A stretch of 64,000 nt of DNA from Lamellibrachia columna (GCA_963662155.1 OY759271.1:34571527-34635526); one strand, 5' to 3'; shown: positions 22,800 through 34,817, numbered from the stretch's first letter. Numbers and translations are program-made. The notes: generated by a model from the sequence alone, not told the origin.

Positions 22800-25192
22800 C
22801 GTTTAAAATTGAATTTTTTATGTCACTATCAGGTGATGTTCTATGTGGTGTTTTGTTCTGTATTGTTCGTATTGTTTGTTTTGCGTGATGGCATCCGCGA
22901 ACAGGTCCGTTAGGTGGTGCCACTGTAGTCACCAGACTGGCTTTCAGTCATATTACAACATCCCTCTTTCATTGTTTTTTTTAAATACAGTGCAATTAAT
23001 ACGGAATGATAATATCCTACCAATTATCTGATAATTCAGTTAAAAAAAACAAATGCTAGCCATCTAGCAGTAAGCAAATGAAACATGGTAGAAACATATT
23101 CTTTAAGCATACAATTAAGAATGTGAATTACATAATCACTAGCATTCATAGCCTTCTCAACTACTACAAATTACGATCGTATCATATAATTAATCATGTT
23201 CATGATCTTCTCAGCTGCTATGAATGTTTCACAACATCAATGTTCACTGAATTGTGTAGTCAACTGTTCACAGGTTAAATTTTACAGCTCGCATGCCTTT
23301 GTTTGATCTCTGTGACACTCTAGTTGATACAGGAGTAGGTGTCTTGCGTGGTGTTGTACACACAGAAGTAGATGCTGCTGTGTGCACTGACGGAGTACTT
23401 GTCTTGGACTGGCACGGGACTTCGCATACTTCTTGGACTTGAGATCTGCAGGGCTAGGCAGATCCATTGTGTTACGAAAGTCTGGTGCTGCCCAATATCT
23501 AGCACTACTGGGCATTCGTAACACGCCAACAATGGATCTGCCTAGCCCTGCTCAACGACTACATAACAGGCGTACATGTCATGGTCTGTCTGGGACATCG
23601 TGATACATCAAGAGTTCTATAGCAGGTGTGATTTCAAATATATGGCATGTTTCAGTGAGTATACCTTGCTACACTACACTGTCCAATTCCGGGGATACAT
23701 TTTCTCCAATGACACAGGTATCGTCCTGGGTCTACTGATCACAGGTGGGGCAGTTTCATCGACATGGAAACGAACTGTTCCAGATAGTGTTCCAAGACTA
23801 CCATCAAATACCTCGGGATAGTCCGACAGTACACCAGGTTCCTCAGATTCGTGAGTGGAGTGAATCTGTGCCAGATTCTCGTAGTTTACTGTGATCAGTT
23901 GCATGTATTCTGCAAATTTCCGACCTAACAGTGATGTGCAGTCGCTGTCTACTACTGTGAATTCGACACTGTAATTGCGACGACTCGAGGGATTTCTTAT
24001 TTTCAGTCGACATTTACCCACAGGACGGGTTGTTGTGCCGTTCCACATTTTTAGTTTGACGTCGGTGGGGGACAATGCGATATTCTTCACCACCCTCAAA
24101 GGACAACGTTTATTGTCTCACCAGGATTTACTTGGAATGTAACTGTCTGCTTGTGTATTTCAATGTGTGTGTATATTGGTTTCTTGTCGTCTGACACAGC
24201 ATTGATAGTTTCTCAGGCTGTGCTGGTGATCTCGCACTCTGATTCGCTGCTGTCCTCCTCTCCGACAGCATACACACGTGACTGTTTGCTGTGTACTCCA
24301 TTCTTTCCATGTCTGCATACCACAGCAAAGTGGTTTCTACGCTTGCACTTGGTGTATATGCTTCCCCATTGCGTCTTTGGACGACCTCCATCTTTCTATT
24401 TGCGGAGGACATAAACCTTGCTGATCTCTTCTTTGTCAGGATATACCTTCTTTATGTATACTGTCATCTGCTTGCTGGCATTTGCACTTCTGCAAGTGTA
24501 CAGCTTTTCAGATCAAGCTGTCTAATCTTCAAAAGTTCTTGTGTATTTTCTTGATAACCATCAAACCGAATGCCAAGGATAACTCTACTCCGGATCAGAC
24601 TATCAGACATCCATTACAAGCGTAGAAACCATTGATATTTATATTGTCTTCGCGAGGTTGTCACGAAGCCATCAATGTTCTCATGGAGTTGTTTGTCACG
24701 CTTGTTGAAATTTCCCCAATAAAGTATGCCTCTAATTTCTGTATCATTGTTTGCAGATCATCGTTGGACTCATTGTGTCCAAATTCTAGAGCATTGAATA
24801 TTTTGAGCACTGATCTCCCGCACAATGAATAAATACGGATTTTTTTACATCCGGTGGATGTTGTTCCAGCTTTGTGATTTTGGCATAATTGGTCATTCTT
24901 GCTGCCACAACTTCATGTTCTCTTGGTCTTCAGGACCATCTCGAAGAGACAATGACTGGGGTGGGTTGACTCTGACCTGGCCTTGGTTTGCATCGTCATC
25001 ATGATTTGACTTATTTGGTTCTATTATCGCCCGACTGTCTTAAAACACCACATTCGAAATTTTTTTTCGTGCGTCGCTACAGTAGTTTCAGAGTTCGTGG
25101 GTTAAAGTGTAATCCCACCGCTGCCATCATACAGTGTAGAAGTACAGCAGGGGAGATTCCGCTAGGTGGTGCCACTCAGTCACATTACAAGA
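22800..25192 (-). mobile_element. Decayed Ty3/Gypsy-like LTR element 1
   Basis: Minus-strand remnant. Gag-like text at about 24,950-24,540 includes SRVILGIRFDGYQE, typical of the Gypsy gag core. A region at 24,410-24,130 is frame-shifted where zinc knuckles would be expected. The open stretch at 24,099-23,674 covers the end of an aspartic protease-like region (DCTSLLGRKFAEYM) and the start of the RT region (LSGTVRFHVDETAPPV). Putative LTR starts are TGTAATGTGACTG at about 25,191 and TGTTGTAATATGACTG at 22,959, both followed by GTGGCACCACCTA; a purine run AAAGAGGGA precedes the second one. The LTRs otherwise match poorly, so their ends are uncertain. Most of RT, RNase H and integrase is missing. 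Confidence 0.7.
23448..23552. repeat. Inverted repeat (fold-back) at the end of element 1
   Basis: GCAGGGCTAGGCAGATCCAT at about 23,448 returns in reverse complement at about 23,530-23,552. The match extends inward to GTTACGAA, apart from a 6-nt gap, and the loop is about 30 nt. Confidence 0.8.
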
Positions 25193-25922
25193 GTTACCTC
25201 ATGTCCTCTAGTTCTACTATCTTTCTTGGGTGAGAGAATATATTCTATCAATATTTTCATAACCATTAAATATTTAAAAAACTTCAATTTGGTCTCCTCT
25301 TAACCTCCTTGTCTCTAGTGTTGTTAAACCACATTCTTATAGGCGTTCTTCATAACTAAGGTCTCTCAGTTCTGGAAAATGTTAGTTGCTCTCCTCTGTA
25401 TTCGTTCAAGCGTATCTATATCCTTCATACGATATGGTAACCACGCTTGTATGCAGTATTCTAAATGAGGCCTAACTATTGCTTTATACAGAGGTATAAT
25501 TAGCTTTTTTCCTTGTATGTTATATTTCTTCTAATCAACCCAAGAAGTTGATTACACTTTGAAGCTGCAATACCACACTGTTCAGAAACTTTCATATCAG
25601 CACTTATTGTACTCCTAAGCCCTTTTTTGCATTAGTCCCTTAAACAGTATCTTTCATTTTTTAGTTTACATCCAAGTTCCCGTGTCCTATATGTAGACAT
25701 TTACATTTCCATAATTTGTCTAGATCGTTTTGTAAACATTGTTCATCACCATCATTTTAACCTTTCTAAACAATTGTATGTCATCCGCAAATTTTAGTAC
25801 GTTGTTTGTTATATTATCGTCCAAGTCATTGATATTTATATTAAGATTAATAAAGGTCCCAATACTGATCATTGTGCTACCCCACATATAACTTATTTCC
25901 AGTTTGAAACCTCCCCATCTAC
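25193..25922 (-). mobile_element. CR1-like LINE, downstream half (interrupted)
   Basis: Minus-strand LINE remnant: VLKFADDIQLFRKVK (motif C) at about 25,800-25,740, HLEYCIQAWLPYRMKDID near 25,440 and GLTTLETRRLRGDQIEVFK near 25,310. It has many stops and shifts. Its upstream part (RLLLKLKAHGIGDG, then WLTDRRQRVVVD) is at 27,783-27,943. The two halves are split by the Gypsy-like element 2. It is a longer relic of the family whose tails occur throughout this window. Confidence 0.85.
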
Positions 25923-27777
25923 TGTACTGATTTCTTTCCAGAGGTTCATGAGACACATTGTTTATTTCGCCGTCTCTCTCCCTCTCCCCACCGTGTCGCA
26001 TATCGCATTGTCTCCCCGATATATCTAATGATCATGCTCATGCCACTTCCTCCTTTCTCATGAGAGCCCGCAGACATTAATGTTTCAGCGTTCCATGTGG
26101 GGCTTTTCGCTCCTGTCAACTGTTCTAGTGTATATTCAACCGACGGCATTTCGCGAAGTACGCTTTTGTTGATCTTCGTCAGGTCAATGCAGATCTTGAC
26201 ATCGTCTTTCTTCGGGACTACGACCATCGGCGTACACCAATTAGTAGGTTGTTCGATTCTCATTATCATTTCCATTTCTTCCATCTTTTTCAGCTCTTTC
26301 TTTGTTTTGGCCATCAGTGGCAGAGGAAGTCTTCGTGGTACGGTGATGGCGACAGGCTGGGCATCTTCCTTCAGGGTGATTGTGTAAAAACCTTCCATCT
26401 TGCCGGGTCCTTCAAAGAGATCCGAGAACTCGTTCTGATAATCAGTTTTATCTTCGACAGACTCAACTCTTCTGTTCAGTTGCAATGCCTCTATTGCTGG
26501 GTTGTCATGCAACTTTGACAACGTAGATGTCCTGGTCTTTCCCCATAGGACGGATGTGAACATGCTCACAACTGTTAGCATGCTTTTTTCGCCAACACCA
26601 AAGAGTTTTTTGTCTGGTACTTTGAGAGGATTAACATCTTGCAGTTCCTTGTACACTTCCACTGGGAAGACAGTTTCGTCTGCACCAGTGTCAATGCGAA
26701 ACTGAACGTTTGAATTTCCCAAATGTAGTGTTATCAGCCATTGTTTATTGCTCGTTTTGTCCTCCACGGTGTCCATAAATGCGTAATCAGCACCATTGCT
26801 GTAATCGCGCACTGTTCAGATTTGTTTGCTGGACAAATAAACTGATATAAAATGTCCCATTTTTGCACATTTGTGACACTTCACGTCTTTTGCTGAGCAA
26901 CGTTGTTTCGAGTGCGGTTCCTTGCCACACCGTCTGCATGTCTTCTGAGTGTGATGCGAAGTTGGTCTGTTCCAGTTTTGCCTTGTTTGTTGAAAAACAG
27001 GTTTTGATTTCCCAACTTTTTGACATGGCCTTTTCCGCATCAACGTCAGTGGCGCCCTTTGCGGACTACTTCGCACAACCGTCTGCTGTTTTCTTACGCC
27101 CTCTTTCTGGCGTGCTTGGCCGACAGCCTTTTCAGAGCCAGTGTTGCGTCAAGTTGTTTTACAGACAATTGTTCGTCTCTTATTCCGACAACCAATATGT
27201 TCATCACAAGATCGTCTCATAACGCCCCTTAACCACAGTGTTCTGCCAAAATTTATAGAGTGACGTGATGAAACAATTGATAGTTTCGCCGGACTTTAGT
27301 TTTCGCTGTTTTCTCTGGTTAAACTTTACCTTTTCATATATCACGTTTCGGCTTTCGGTGAAATAGCTATCCAGTTTTCCCTTAACAGTGCCATATGCCT
27401 GTATTTCTTCGTCAGTCACACTGAGTGATGCTAGTATACCATCTGCCTCATCGCCCATACTGTAGATCAGCGTGTTTACCTGGTCGTTTTTAGGTTTCGT
27501 GGACAGCTCTGACGTTTGTCTAAACCGCTCGAATCTTCTGATCCATTTCGGTCATTCTACTGGATTCCTACAATCCATTGGCTGCGGCAGTGTTATCTGA
27601 TACGATGGATTTACAACCATAGTCCACTTCTTGACACCATGTACTGGTTTCTATTCAGCGAATGAGAGACACATGTTCATCAGACACATCATTTATTTCC
27701 CGTCTCTCTCCCTCTCCCCTCAGTGACGCATCTCGCATTTTCTCCCCAATATATCTAATGACCATGCTCATACCACA
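25923..27777 (-). mobile_element. Ty3/Gypsy-like element 2, internally deleted, nested in a LINE
   Basis: LTRs are 27,640-27,777 (5') and 25,923-26,047 (3'), sharing text such as CATTAGATATAT and GGGGAGA. Both flanks carry TCTAC on the plus strand (27,778-27,782 and 25,918-25,922), a 5-bp target duplication. A primer binding site-like TGGTGTCAAGAAGTGGAC lies just inside the 5' LTR at 27,622-27,639, and a purine tract GAGAAAGGAGGAAG precedes the 3' LTR. Minus-strand coding parts in order: gag core near 27,458-27,204, zinc knuckle (CHKCAKMGHF) near 26,870, protease with DTGADE near 26,690, and the RT N-terminal part to about 26,110. The rest of RT, RNase H and integrase is deleted, so it cannot move by itself. 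Confidence 0.85.
25946..26812 (-). CDS. Protease and N-terminal RT part of element 2
   Basis: The longest open stretch of element 2, 288 codons. The DTGADE motif near residue 40 is the catalytic aspartate region of a retroviral-type protease. The region with WCTPMVVVPKKDD and CIDLTKINKSV is the finger part of an RT domain, but the catalytic YXDD motif is absent because of the deletion. The last 50 or so codons read into the polypurine tract and 3' LTR. Confidence 0.75.
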   Translation of the reverse strand: MRDYSNGADYAFMDTVEDKTSNKQWLITLHLGNSNVQFRIDTGADETVFPVEVYKELQDVNPLKVPDKKLFGVGEKSMLTVVSMFTSVLWGKTRTSTLSKLHDNPAIEALQLNRRVESVEDKTDYQNEFSDLFEGPGKMEGFYTITLKEDAQPVAITVPRRLPLPLMAKTKKELKKMEEMEMIMRIEQPTNWCTPMVVVPKKDDVKICIDLTKINKSVLREMPSVEYTLEQLTGAKSPTWNAETLMSAGSHEKGGSGMSMIIRYIGETMRYATRWGEGERRRNKQCVS

Positions 27778-27782
27778 TCTAC

Positions 27783-27943
27783 TACAACACGCTGTCTTCT
27801 GTCAGTCAGCCATTGTTCAACCCAGTCGGTTATGCCGTCCCCGATACCATGGGCTTTTAATTTAAGTAGCAATCTTTGATGTGGCACTATCACGTTTTCT
27901 GAAAATCTAAGTAGATAATGGTTACGTCTTTTAACAATAAACT
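27783..27943 (-). mobile_element. CR1-like LINE, upstream half (interrupted)
   Basis: On the minus strand this carries the region of RT motif A and following helix: IYLDFQ, then HQRLLLKLKAHGIGDGITDW and LTDRRQRVVVD, with a frame slip after motif A. It continues past element 2 at 25,922 without loss other than the target duplication. Its own 5' part ends against the LTR at 27,944. Confidence 0.8.
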
Positions 27944-30741
27944 TGTAATATACTGACTTCACAGCGAACAACAAACAACGTGGTGAACAGACTTTTAATA
28001 AGAACGGAACGACGGACATTGACGTAATCTTCTGGAACAGTGATTGGCCCCACAGGCCCACGTGATTAGCCGTGGCGTTATAACACCGTCCGGTGCCTTA
28101 TACAACGGTACAGACTTAACACTTCCCGCCTTTTAAATGTCTCAATTCCACATCTGAGCTTTATCAAGACAAAATAAAAAAATACAAGTTAATGTCCAAG
28201 CGTCCATTCTGTTCAACTACTGCCTCTAACACACATAGTCCTTAAGTTTCACTGGAGCCCTCAATGGCCTTCCAGCATGGGTTGTTATCACCGTTGGCGT
28301 TGTGTAACTTCGACAGACAGGTGTTACAACCAACTGTTGTTCCACCGATTCCGTTGATTCGGTTGGTTGGTTCGGTTTTCTCGATACGACTGGTTGGATC
28401 GGTCGGTTCTGTCAGCGTTGACAGCGTTTTTGAAGCTTTGAACCATATGCCCCACTAAGCCATTTGTAGACGGATGATAAGGAGCGCCCGTCACTTGTCG
28501 TATCCCGTTCATTTGTTTGAAGTGTTTGAATTCTCCAGACATGAACTGTGATCCATTGTCTGAGATTGGTTCCTCAGGCAAACCCATCCTTGCAAATAAG
28601 GATCGCCGTGTACCTCTATAGTTTCAGCCGCAGTTGTGGTCCGCATCTCAACGATTTCAGGCCATTAGGTGTGGGCATCCACTTTGATCAAGACCATTTT
28701 GCCTTGAAATGGTCCTCCAAAATCAACATGCAGGCGTTGCCATGTAGACGCACTGTATTCCCATCGTTGCAGAGAAGCTTGTGATGGGTTCTTTGCTTTC
28801 CACTTGGCATCTTCCACATGGCTTAGTCACTCCTTCGATTTCTTCATCCATTCGGGGCTACCAAACGTATCCTCGTGCTAAACTTTTCATCGTTACGGTT
28901 CCCGTGTGCACCTCGTGGAGAATCTCGAGCACTTTACTTCGCAGTTGGCAGAAACGACCACTCGGTTACCCCACATCAGAATTCCTTGATGCAAAGTCAG
29001 CTCATCCTTGCGACAGAGGTAAGGTGCGAAGTTTGGATGTGGTTCAGCACCCAGCCTTACTCCACGAATGGCACAACGCGAGAGAACAGCGCGTCTCGGT
29101 TTGTTTCTCTTCAGATGTCCTTCTCTGTGACTGGTAATGTTTCAGTTTCAGTCATATGAAACATTTCAATTTCATCCGGCTTGTCTTCTGGAGTTTGCGC
29201 CAGCGATAGACGAGACAACCCATCGCAATTTGCTTGTTGTTTTGTTCCACGATACTCGATTTGATTCGAAAGCGCACCAAGGAAGTAGTCGCGCTGAAGT
29301 TTTGACTGCTACCGCTTTACCAGGATCCATGATATACTTCAGGGATTCGTGAAGTATGTGAAACGACAACCCTCTAGGTAAGATTGGAATTTCCTAACGC
29401 CCCAGTAAAGCCCAAGTGATTCTTCCTCTATCTGCGCGAACTATCTTTCAGTTGGCGTTAGTGAGCGCGATGCTTACGCTACGTTGTCTTTCACTTCCGT
29501 CTGGCATCAGATGTGATAAGGCAACGCCCAGCCCATACGACGAACTATCGCATGCCAGAATCACGGGCAAGTCTGGGTTGAAATGTGTGAGTACTCGGTT
29601 TTGAAGCAGCATCTCTTTAACGCTTCTGAAACCACGCTCTTGTTCTTCACCCCCAGATCCAGGTTTCCTCTTTCTGCAAAAGTTGATGCAAGTGTGTAGC
29701 CAGATCTTCCCCAATAACGATCTCAACTATCCAACGTTCTAAGGAGGTGGTAGGTCAGCCATAGCCTTGATCATCTTCGGTGACTGGTGAAGTCCCTCGG
29801 CGGATATGATGTGGCCCAAGTACTCAACTGAGTTCTGCAGGAATGTGCACTTCTCCTTGTTAGCTTTCCACCCATTTTCGTTCCAGCACGTTTTCAAATG
29901 TTTCCATGTGTTCCTCTCTAGTTCTACCTGTGACAATGATGTCGTCAAGATAGCACTGGACACCAGGGATGTCTTGCGGGACTTGGTCCATGGCTCCTTG
30001 TCATACAGCAGGTGCTGATGCCACTCCATGAGGTAAGCGCTGGTACTGGTGCAACCCACGATGAGTATTGACAGTTTTGTGGTTACGATGGCAGACTATG
30101 AAAAACAAAGCGTCTTCGCACGCCAATGTCGTCACATTTGGTCCTACTCTGTTTTTGCTCTCAGATGTAGGTGTCTTGTACATGTTTTGAGGACTATCTC
30201 GAGCACAGTGCCTAGCAGAACCACATATCCAACAAGTACGACCGGTGCTAGATGTACTTGGATTGTATTGACGTGATTGCCCTGAGCTGCTACGAAACCG
30301 ATTCGGTATCCCCATAGGTCGGTTTTTTTCTCTCTCTTGTCCTCTAACATCACGACATTCACTCTTGCTTTTATTGGGCATCCACCAGTGTCGAAACGAC
30401 TTGCGATAAGCTTTTAGATACTGCTCTGCAATCCCACACATCTCCTTGAACGAGTCGGGTGTCCTTTCCCCAATGAACACTCGTACATCTGTGGAACCAA
30501 CCCCTAACACTTGTTCGCGGATTATTAAATATCGAACGCCATCAAATATCCATGGAGTCTCAATCAACTCAATCCATCTATCTAGATAGCCTGTAACACG
30601 GTTTGCAAACTGACTAAAACTCTTACCATCCTCAGGTTTTGTCTGTCGAAACCTGTCCCTAAAGGCAGCGTCAGTCAGACGATAGCGATTTAACAATGCT
30701 ACTTTCAGTAAATCATAGTCACTATTGTCGCCAATGTTCAT
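27944..30741 (-). mobile_element. Ty3/Gypsy-like element 3 with 3' LTR, gag fused to RT by deletion
   Basis: Probable 3' LTR at 27,944-28,121 (TGTTAAGTCTG to TTACA on the minus strand), preceded by the purine tract AAAAGGCGGGAAG. Upstream of it, reading the minus strand: polyprotein end (GRPLRAPVKLKDYVC, stop) near 28,245; integrase core with SDNGSQF near 28,555; integrase zinc and core pieces with frame shifts up to about 29,140; a SRYDFSIEYRGTKQQA-like RNase H end near 29,250; RNase H start (LACDSSSYGLGVALSH) near 29,550; RT with YLDDIIVTGRTREEHM near 29,930; and gag at 30,741-30,130. Gag runs directly into RT, so protease and part of RT are deleted. No matching 5' LTR is visible. Confidence 0.8.
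30001..30741 (-). CDS. Gag with zinc knuckle, fused to RT fragment
   Basis: A 246-codon open frame on the minus strand. The first part resembles Gypsy gag proteins (VALLNRYRLTDAAFRDRFRQ, FSQFANRVTGYLDRWIEL). A CCHC-like knuckle CWICGSARHCARD follows near residue 170. The last 30 residues (GLHQYQRLPHGVASAPAV) are from the RT domain, which shows an internal deletion that kept the frame. It is a remnant of element 3, not a host gene. Confidence 0.75.
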   Translation of the reverse strand: MNIGDNSDYDLLKVALLNRYRLTDAAFRDRFRQTKPEDGKSFSQFANRVTGYLDRWIELIETPWIFDGVRYLIIREQVLGVGSTDVRVFIGERTPDSFKEMCGIAEQYLKAYRKSFRHWWMPNKSKSECRDVRGQEREKNRPMGIPNRFRSSSGQSRQYNPSTSSTGRTCWICGSARHCARDSPQNMYKTPTSESKNRVGPNVTTLACEDALFFIVCHRNHKTVNTHRGLHQYQRLPHGVASAPAV

Positions 30742-30980
30742 ACGAAGAAATATTTGTTAAGCATGTATATCAAACGTCTGCTCATCAACAATTGTACGGG
30801 TAACTTTCCACAGTCCGTGATAGGCGTGGTACAATACTCAAGTAGAACTCTGTAGGGATCTCGGCCGCTTGCAGTTGCCTTTACGATGATTCTCTCCGCC
30901 GTCTGTACTGCATTATCAGCTAGTCCAGTGTATTGCGGGTATCGGGGACTGGAGGTTGTGACGATGCATATATTATACAC
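30738..30980 (-). mobile_element. Integrase fragment of a further Gypsy-like element
   Basis: Minus-strand reading SSPRYPQYTGLADNAVQTAE, then LLEYCTTPITDCGKLPVQLL and MSRR, which is the C-terminal half of a Ty3/Gypsy integrase core. It abuts the gag start of element 3, so it is either the target into which that element went or a neighbouring relic. Confidence 0.7.
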
Positions 30981-31573
30981 TTATTTTACACAATTCTATG
31001 TTTACACTACAGTGGTAGTAATGTGCCTTACCTTAGATAGCAGGTTGTTATATACATATTGTTGAGCCATGCTAGGCGGTAGTTGTAGCAATGTACATTA
31101 TCTTAAGTAACAGGCTAGGCGGTAATGATTACTGAAGCGTATCACCAATCCCTGACTGGTAGATTAGATATACGCTGGACATTGATCTAAGAGAGGTCGG
31201 TCGATTGTAGCTCGCGAGGAGGCAGCTGCAATAGTTAAGAGACGACCGGTGACAAGTTGCGAGAAGGCAACTATACTACAATTTGTAAAACACGGTTGTA
31301 GTCGGCGAGAAGGCGGCTATACTGCAATAGTGTGTCAGTAGAAGCGTGCAGTGAAGCAGATATAATAAATGGTGTGACGTAGCACGTTTTGAACATTGCC
31401 AGAAGCGACTGACAAACAGTTCGTGCCGACTTGTCGGGAGACGTACACAACGGAACGACGAACTGGGACGTCGACGAACTGGGACGTCGACGAACTGGGA
31501 CGTTAAGCGAATGCGTGGAGGACATAAACGGCAGGGAAACAGAATGTCGAGGAATACTTGTCATTGCTTGATT
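30981..31573. other. Possible LTR-like or non-coding DNA with short tandem repeats
   Basis: Contains three degenerate copies of a segment with GCGAGAAGGCGGCTATACTG-like text (31,210-31,330) and three copies of the 16-mer GACGAACTGGGACGTC or close (31,455-31,505). No coding signal is seen. Confidence 0.5.
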
Positions 31574-31761
31574 ACAAGTGATATGTGAATCGTTTTCAAG
31601 CGATGCGTGAATTGTTTTCATTGTTAATTCATCTTTACTTAAGTTATACTCGCATTGCAAAGATGTTTTGTTTATATAAATGTGTATGTAATTATATATT
31701 GCATATAACATATATTCAATATTGTATGTCAATTAAACACGTTAAATGGCTGTTACAGTTT

Positions 31762-31804
<43 letters not shown>

Positions 31805-31995
31805 CCTTTGAAACTGTAACAGCCATTTAACGTGTTTAATTTACATACAATATTGAATATATGTTATATGCAATATATAATTACATACACATTTATATAA
31901 ACAAAACATCTTTGCAATGCGAGTATAACTTAAGTAAAGATGAATTAACAATGAAAACAATTCACGCATCGCTTGAAAACGATTCACATATCACT

Positions 31996-31997
<2 letters not shown>
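31574..31997. repeat. Large palindrome, about 195-nt arms around (AT)n
   Basis: The arm from about 31,574 (ACAAGTGATATGTGAATCG) to 31,768 returns as a near-perfect reverse complement from about 31,802 to 31,997, with a short AT run at the centre. By eye only about one base change is visible between the arms. A third, partial copy in the first orientation is at 32,067-32,095, between two more TA runs. Confidence 0.9.
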
Positions 31998-32066
<69 letters not shown>

Positions 32067-32091
32067 GTGTAAGTGATATGTGAATCGTTTT

Positions 32092-32164
<73 letters not shown>
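31998..32164. repeat. Two (TA)n runs around a palindrome fragment
   Basis: TA runs at about 31,998-32,065 and 32,095-32,164, separated by GTGATATGTGAATCGTTTTC. The latter is the outer end of the neighbouring palindrome. Confidence 0.9.
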
Positions 32165-32165
<1 letters not shown>

Positions 32166-32232
32166 GACCATTGTGCGATCGTCTCACAGAGGTTGAATGC
32201 GCGAATCCCCAAGTCTTTGCGAATTTCGTGAA

Positions 32233-34808
32233 TTATGTGCAGACAAAATGTGGTTCATTGTCGGTGACCAATCTCTCTGCCAACGGAATCTGCTTCCCCG
32301 GTACGTATGTTATTTGAACATTGTATCTCTGAAGTTTCAGAAGCATTCTTTGTAACCATGTTGGCGCACAGGCTAATGGCTTGTTCGAGATGGCCTCCAG
32401 GGGCTTGTGATCAGACTCACCATTCACGTCACGACAGTATGTGCATTTGTGAAATCGCTCACACGCAAACCCCACCGCGAGCAACCCTTCTCCTTCACGG
32501 CATCCCAAATAAACTCGTTGTCCTTCGTCAGGTCTCGTAAGGGGGCGGTTATATCCGATACGTTTGGCGCAAACTTCCCCAAGTACGTGGTCATGCCAAG
32601 TACGGTCTCCAGATAGTCCCTTGGGGTCAGTGGAGGCATGTCATGAATGACCTGGATCTTTACCGGATCAGATCGTAGGCCATCAGCTAATAGTATGTGT
32701 CCATAGTAGGTGACTTGATGGGCCGGAAGACACACTTGTTTAACCTGATCCGTCGTTCCCGGGTCCTGCGTAACACGGCATCAAGCTTAGTTTCATGGTC
32801 TTTCCGTAGACTAAGGGCAACCCTTCGTATGTAAGATCAATCTCTTTTCTTTGGAAGACATCCTGTGCCGAATTCACTCGAAATTGCATTCGGTGAATCG
32901 GTATCGTCCGAAAGGCGGGTTAATGGTATTAAACAGGTAGTTCTTCTCATCCAGCTTCACTTACCAATACCCGCTTGTTGCGTCCAGCATGGTAAACATC
33001 TTTGCGCCGTGCAGCTTGGCAGCGATATCCTCAACGGTGGGGCAGGAATAGTGCTCTCGCATGAGCGCCTTGTCGATGTCGAGAGGATCTAAACATATTC
33101 GTATCGATCCGTTCTTCTTTACTTGGGGATGTTTTTGAGGGTGTTGTCAGTCTTGACTGTGGCCACTTCAGCCCGAGTCATCGTCAGCACACGGTCTTCG
33201 ATCTTCACAAGTCCAATGGCTCTGCATGAGTCGAACTCGATGACAGGTGTAGACGTCGTGTCTGCGATGAAGAACTCGAAGGAATGCGTCTTGCCCCTGA
33301 GTTTGCATTCGATCCGGCAAGTGCCTGTGGTGGGTACCTCATGACCGCCGTATCCTGTCAGCCTTACACGGGTCGGCATCAGTCGTTTGGTGAAACTCTC
33401 GGCGAGCTTGCCAAATGTTGTAACGGGAAGCACGTTGATCTCGGAACCAGTGTCCACCTTGAGCTTTTTGGTATGTTTTCTCGCCCATCATGGAGGGTCG
33501 TATAAGATTGTCCTCCGGCCTTGACAACGTTTACACGGGCTGTAAGGCATGCGATGATGACATACGGGCCAGCTTCTCGGTCATCGTTATAGTCGTAAAT
33601 TTCATGGACTCTCCGCGGAGGTCTATTGTGTCGTCCAGAAACACTTGGTGCGGCGGTTGTCGATCGACACATCACTGCGATTGCGAAGTGGTTGCAGGTC
33701 TTCCCTAGGGCAGGGCAGGTCTTATTGATCGTTTGGTTCCGACCACGTGTGCTGCACACAGCGTCGCCTTAACTCGCTGCAGTCTTTGGTCGAGCTCCGT
33801 TCCTCTATCTTCCACGCGTTGTGGCATAATCGCTCGGGCCAAGAAGTGTTGTCTGTGGCTTCCTGTCTCTCCAGTGTTAACAGCGTGGCTTGATATTAGC
33901 TTCAGCTGTTTCACATTGGTCTCTTATGCCTTGGCAATTTTGGTGGCTTTTGCAATGTCCAGGTCATCTACCTCCAAGAGTCTTTCTTGCACTTTCTTAT
34001 TGAAAGAATTGAGAACGAGCATGTCACGCAACATCTCATCTTGATCGTGGAACTTGCAATCCATTGCGACGAGGCGTAGCTGAGTCATCCACTCGTTTAT
34101 GTTCTCTCCAGATCCTTGTATTCTTTCGTAGAAGAGTTTTCTTTGTATGGTCGTGTTCTTCTTTGGCGCACAATGAGCTTCAGAGGCTTGAAACAGCTCG
34201 GTGACTTTCTTATCTTCTTCCAAAAGTTCTTTGCTGGAGACCCATGCTAGTGCCATGTCTCTTCTTCGTTGACCAATGCACGTGAGAATATGGTCCGCCT
34301 TCTGAGTGTCCGACTACTTGTGTGCGGCCGAACCGGCTAACACGAACTCCGAGAGCTCTCGCCATCGTGCCCAATTTTCACTCACATTGCCGGTAACATC
34401 CATTGCTGGTACTTTGGCAGCCATAGTGTTTCATAGTGGTCGTAGTTTCGTCCGCGCTGACACCATGACGTGATTCCCGACAATTCACTTCTACAGAGCG
34501 AAGAGAGCAGCCAGGGTCAACCTGTTTAACTCTCACCTGAGTCCACGGATACCGACTTAGTCAAGCCAGCAGGTAGAAACTGGGCTCAGTGAAAATGAAC
34601 ACTGAGCGTGAATTGTAACTCAGATACGGTTTTAAGATCACTGTATTGTGATATTCACTACAGTATCCGTACATGCAATCGACAGAGCATTATCAAAATA
34701 AAGGTGTGCCGTGAACAGCATCGATATGTATATAAGCATTAAATATACAGTAATACTGTCAACGACTATATAAGATTCATAGTGAATATATGTGGAGATT
34801 ATAACATC
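32233..34808 (-). mobile_element. Ty3/Gypsy-like element 4 (LTR, gag, protease, RT, RNase H)
   Basis: On the minus strand a 5' LTR of about 335 nt (about 34,808-34,473, TGTTATAATC to CACGTCA) is followed by TGGTGTCAGCGCGGACG, a primer binding site like that of element 2. Gag starts at the ATG near 34,425 (AKVPAMDVTGNVSENWARW) with a stop soon after. The gag core is open at 34,256-33,924. Protease with DTGSEINVLP is at 33,457-33,119. RT and RNase H pieces follow: YYGHILLADGL and LETVLGMTTYLGKFAPN at 32,735-32,530, and ESDHKPLEAI, then QRYNVQITYVPGKQIPLAE to 32,233. Stops and shifts are frequent. Integrase and the 3' LTR are missing; the element breaks at the TA runs. Confidence 0.8.
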
Positions 34809-34817
34809 ATAATGTGT

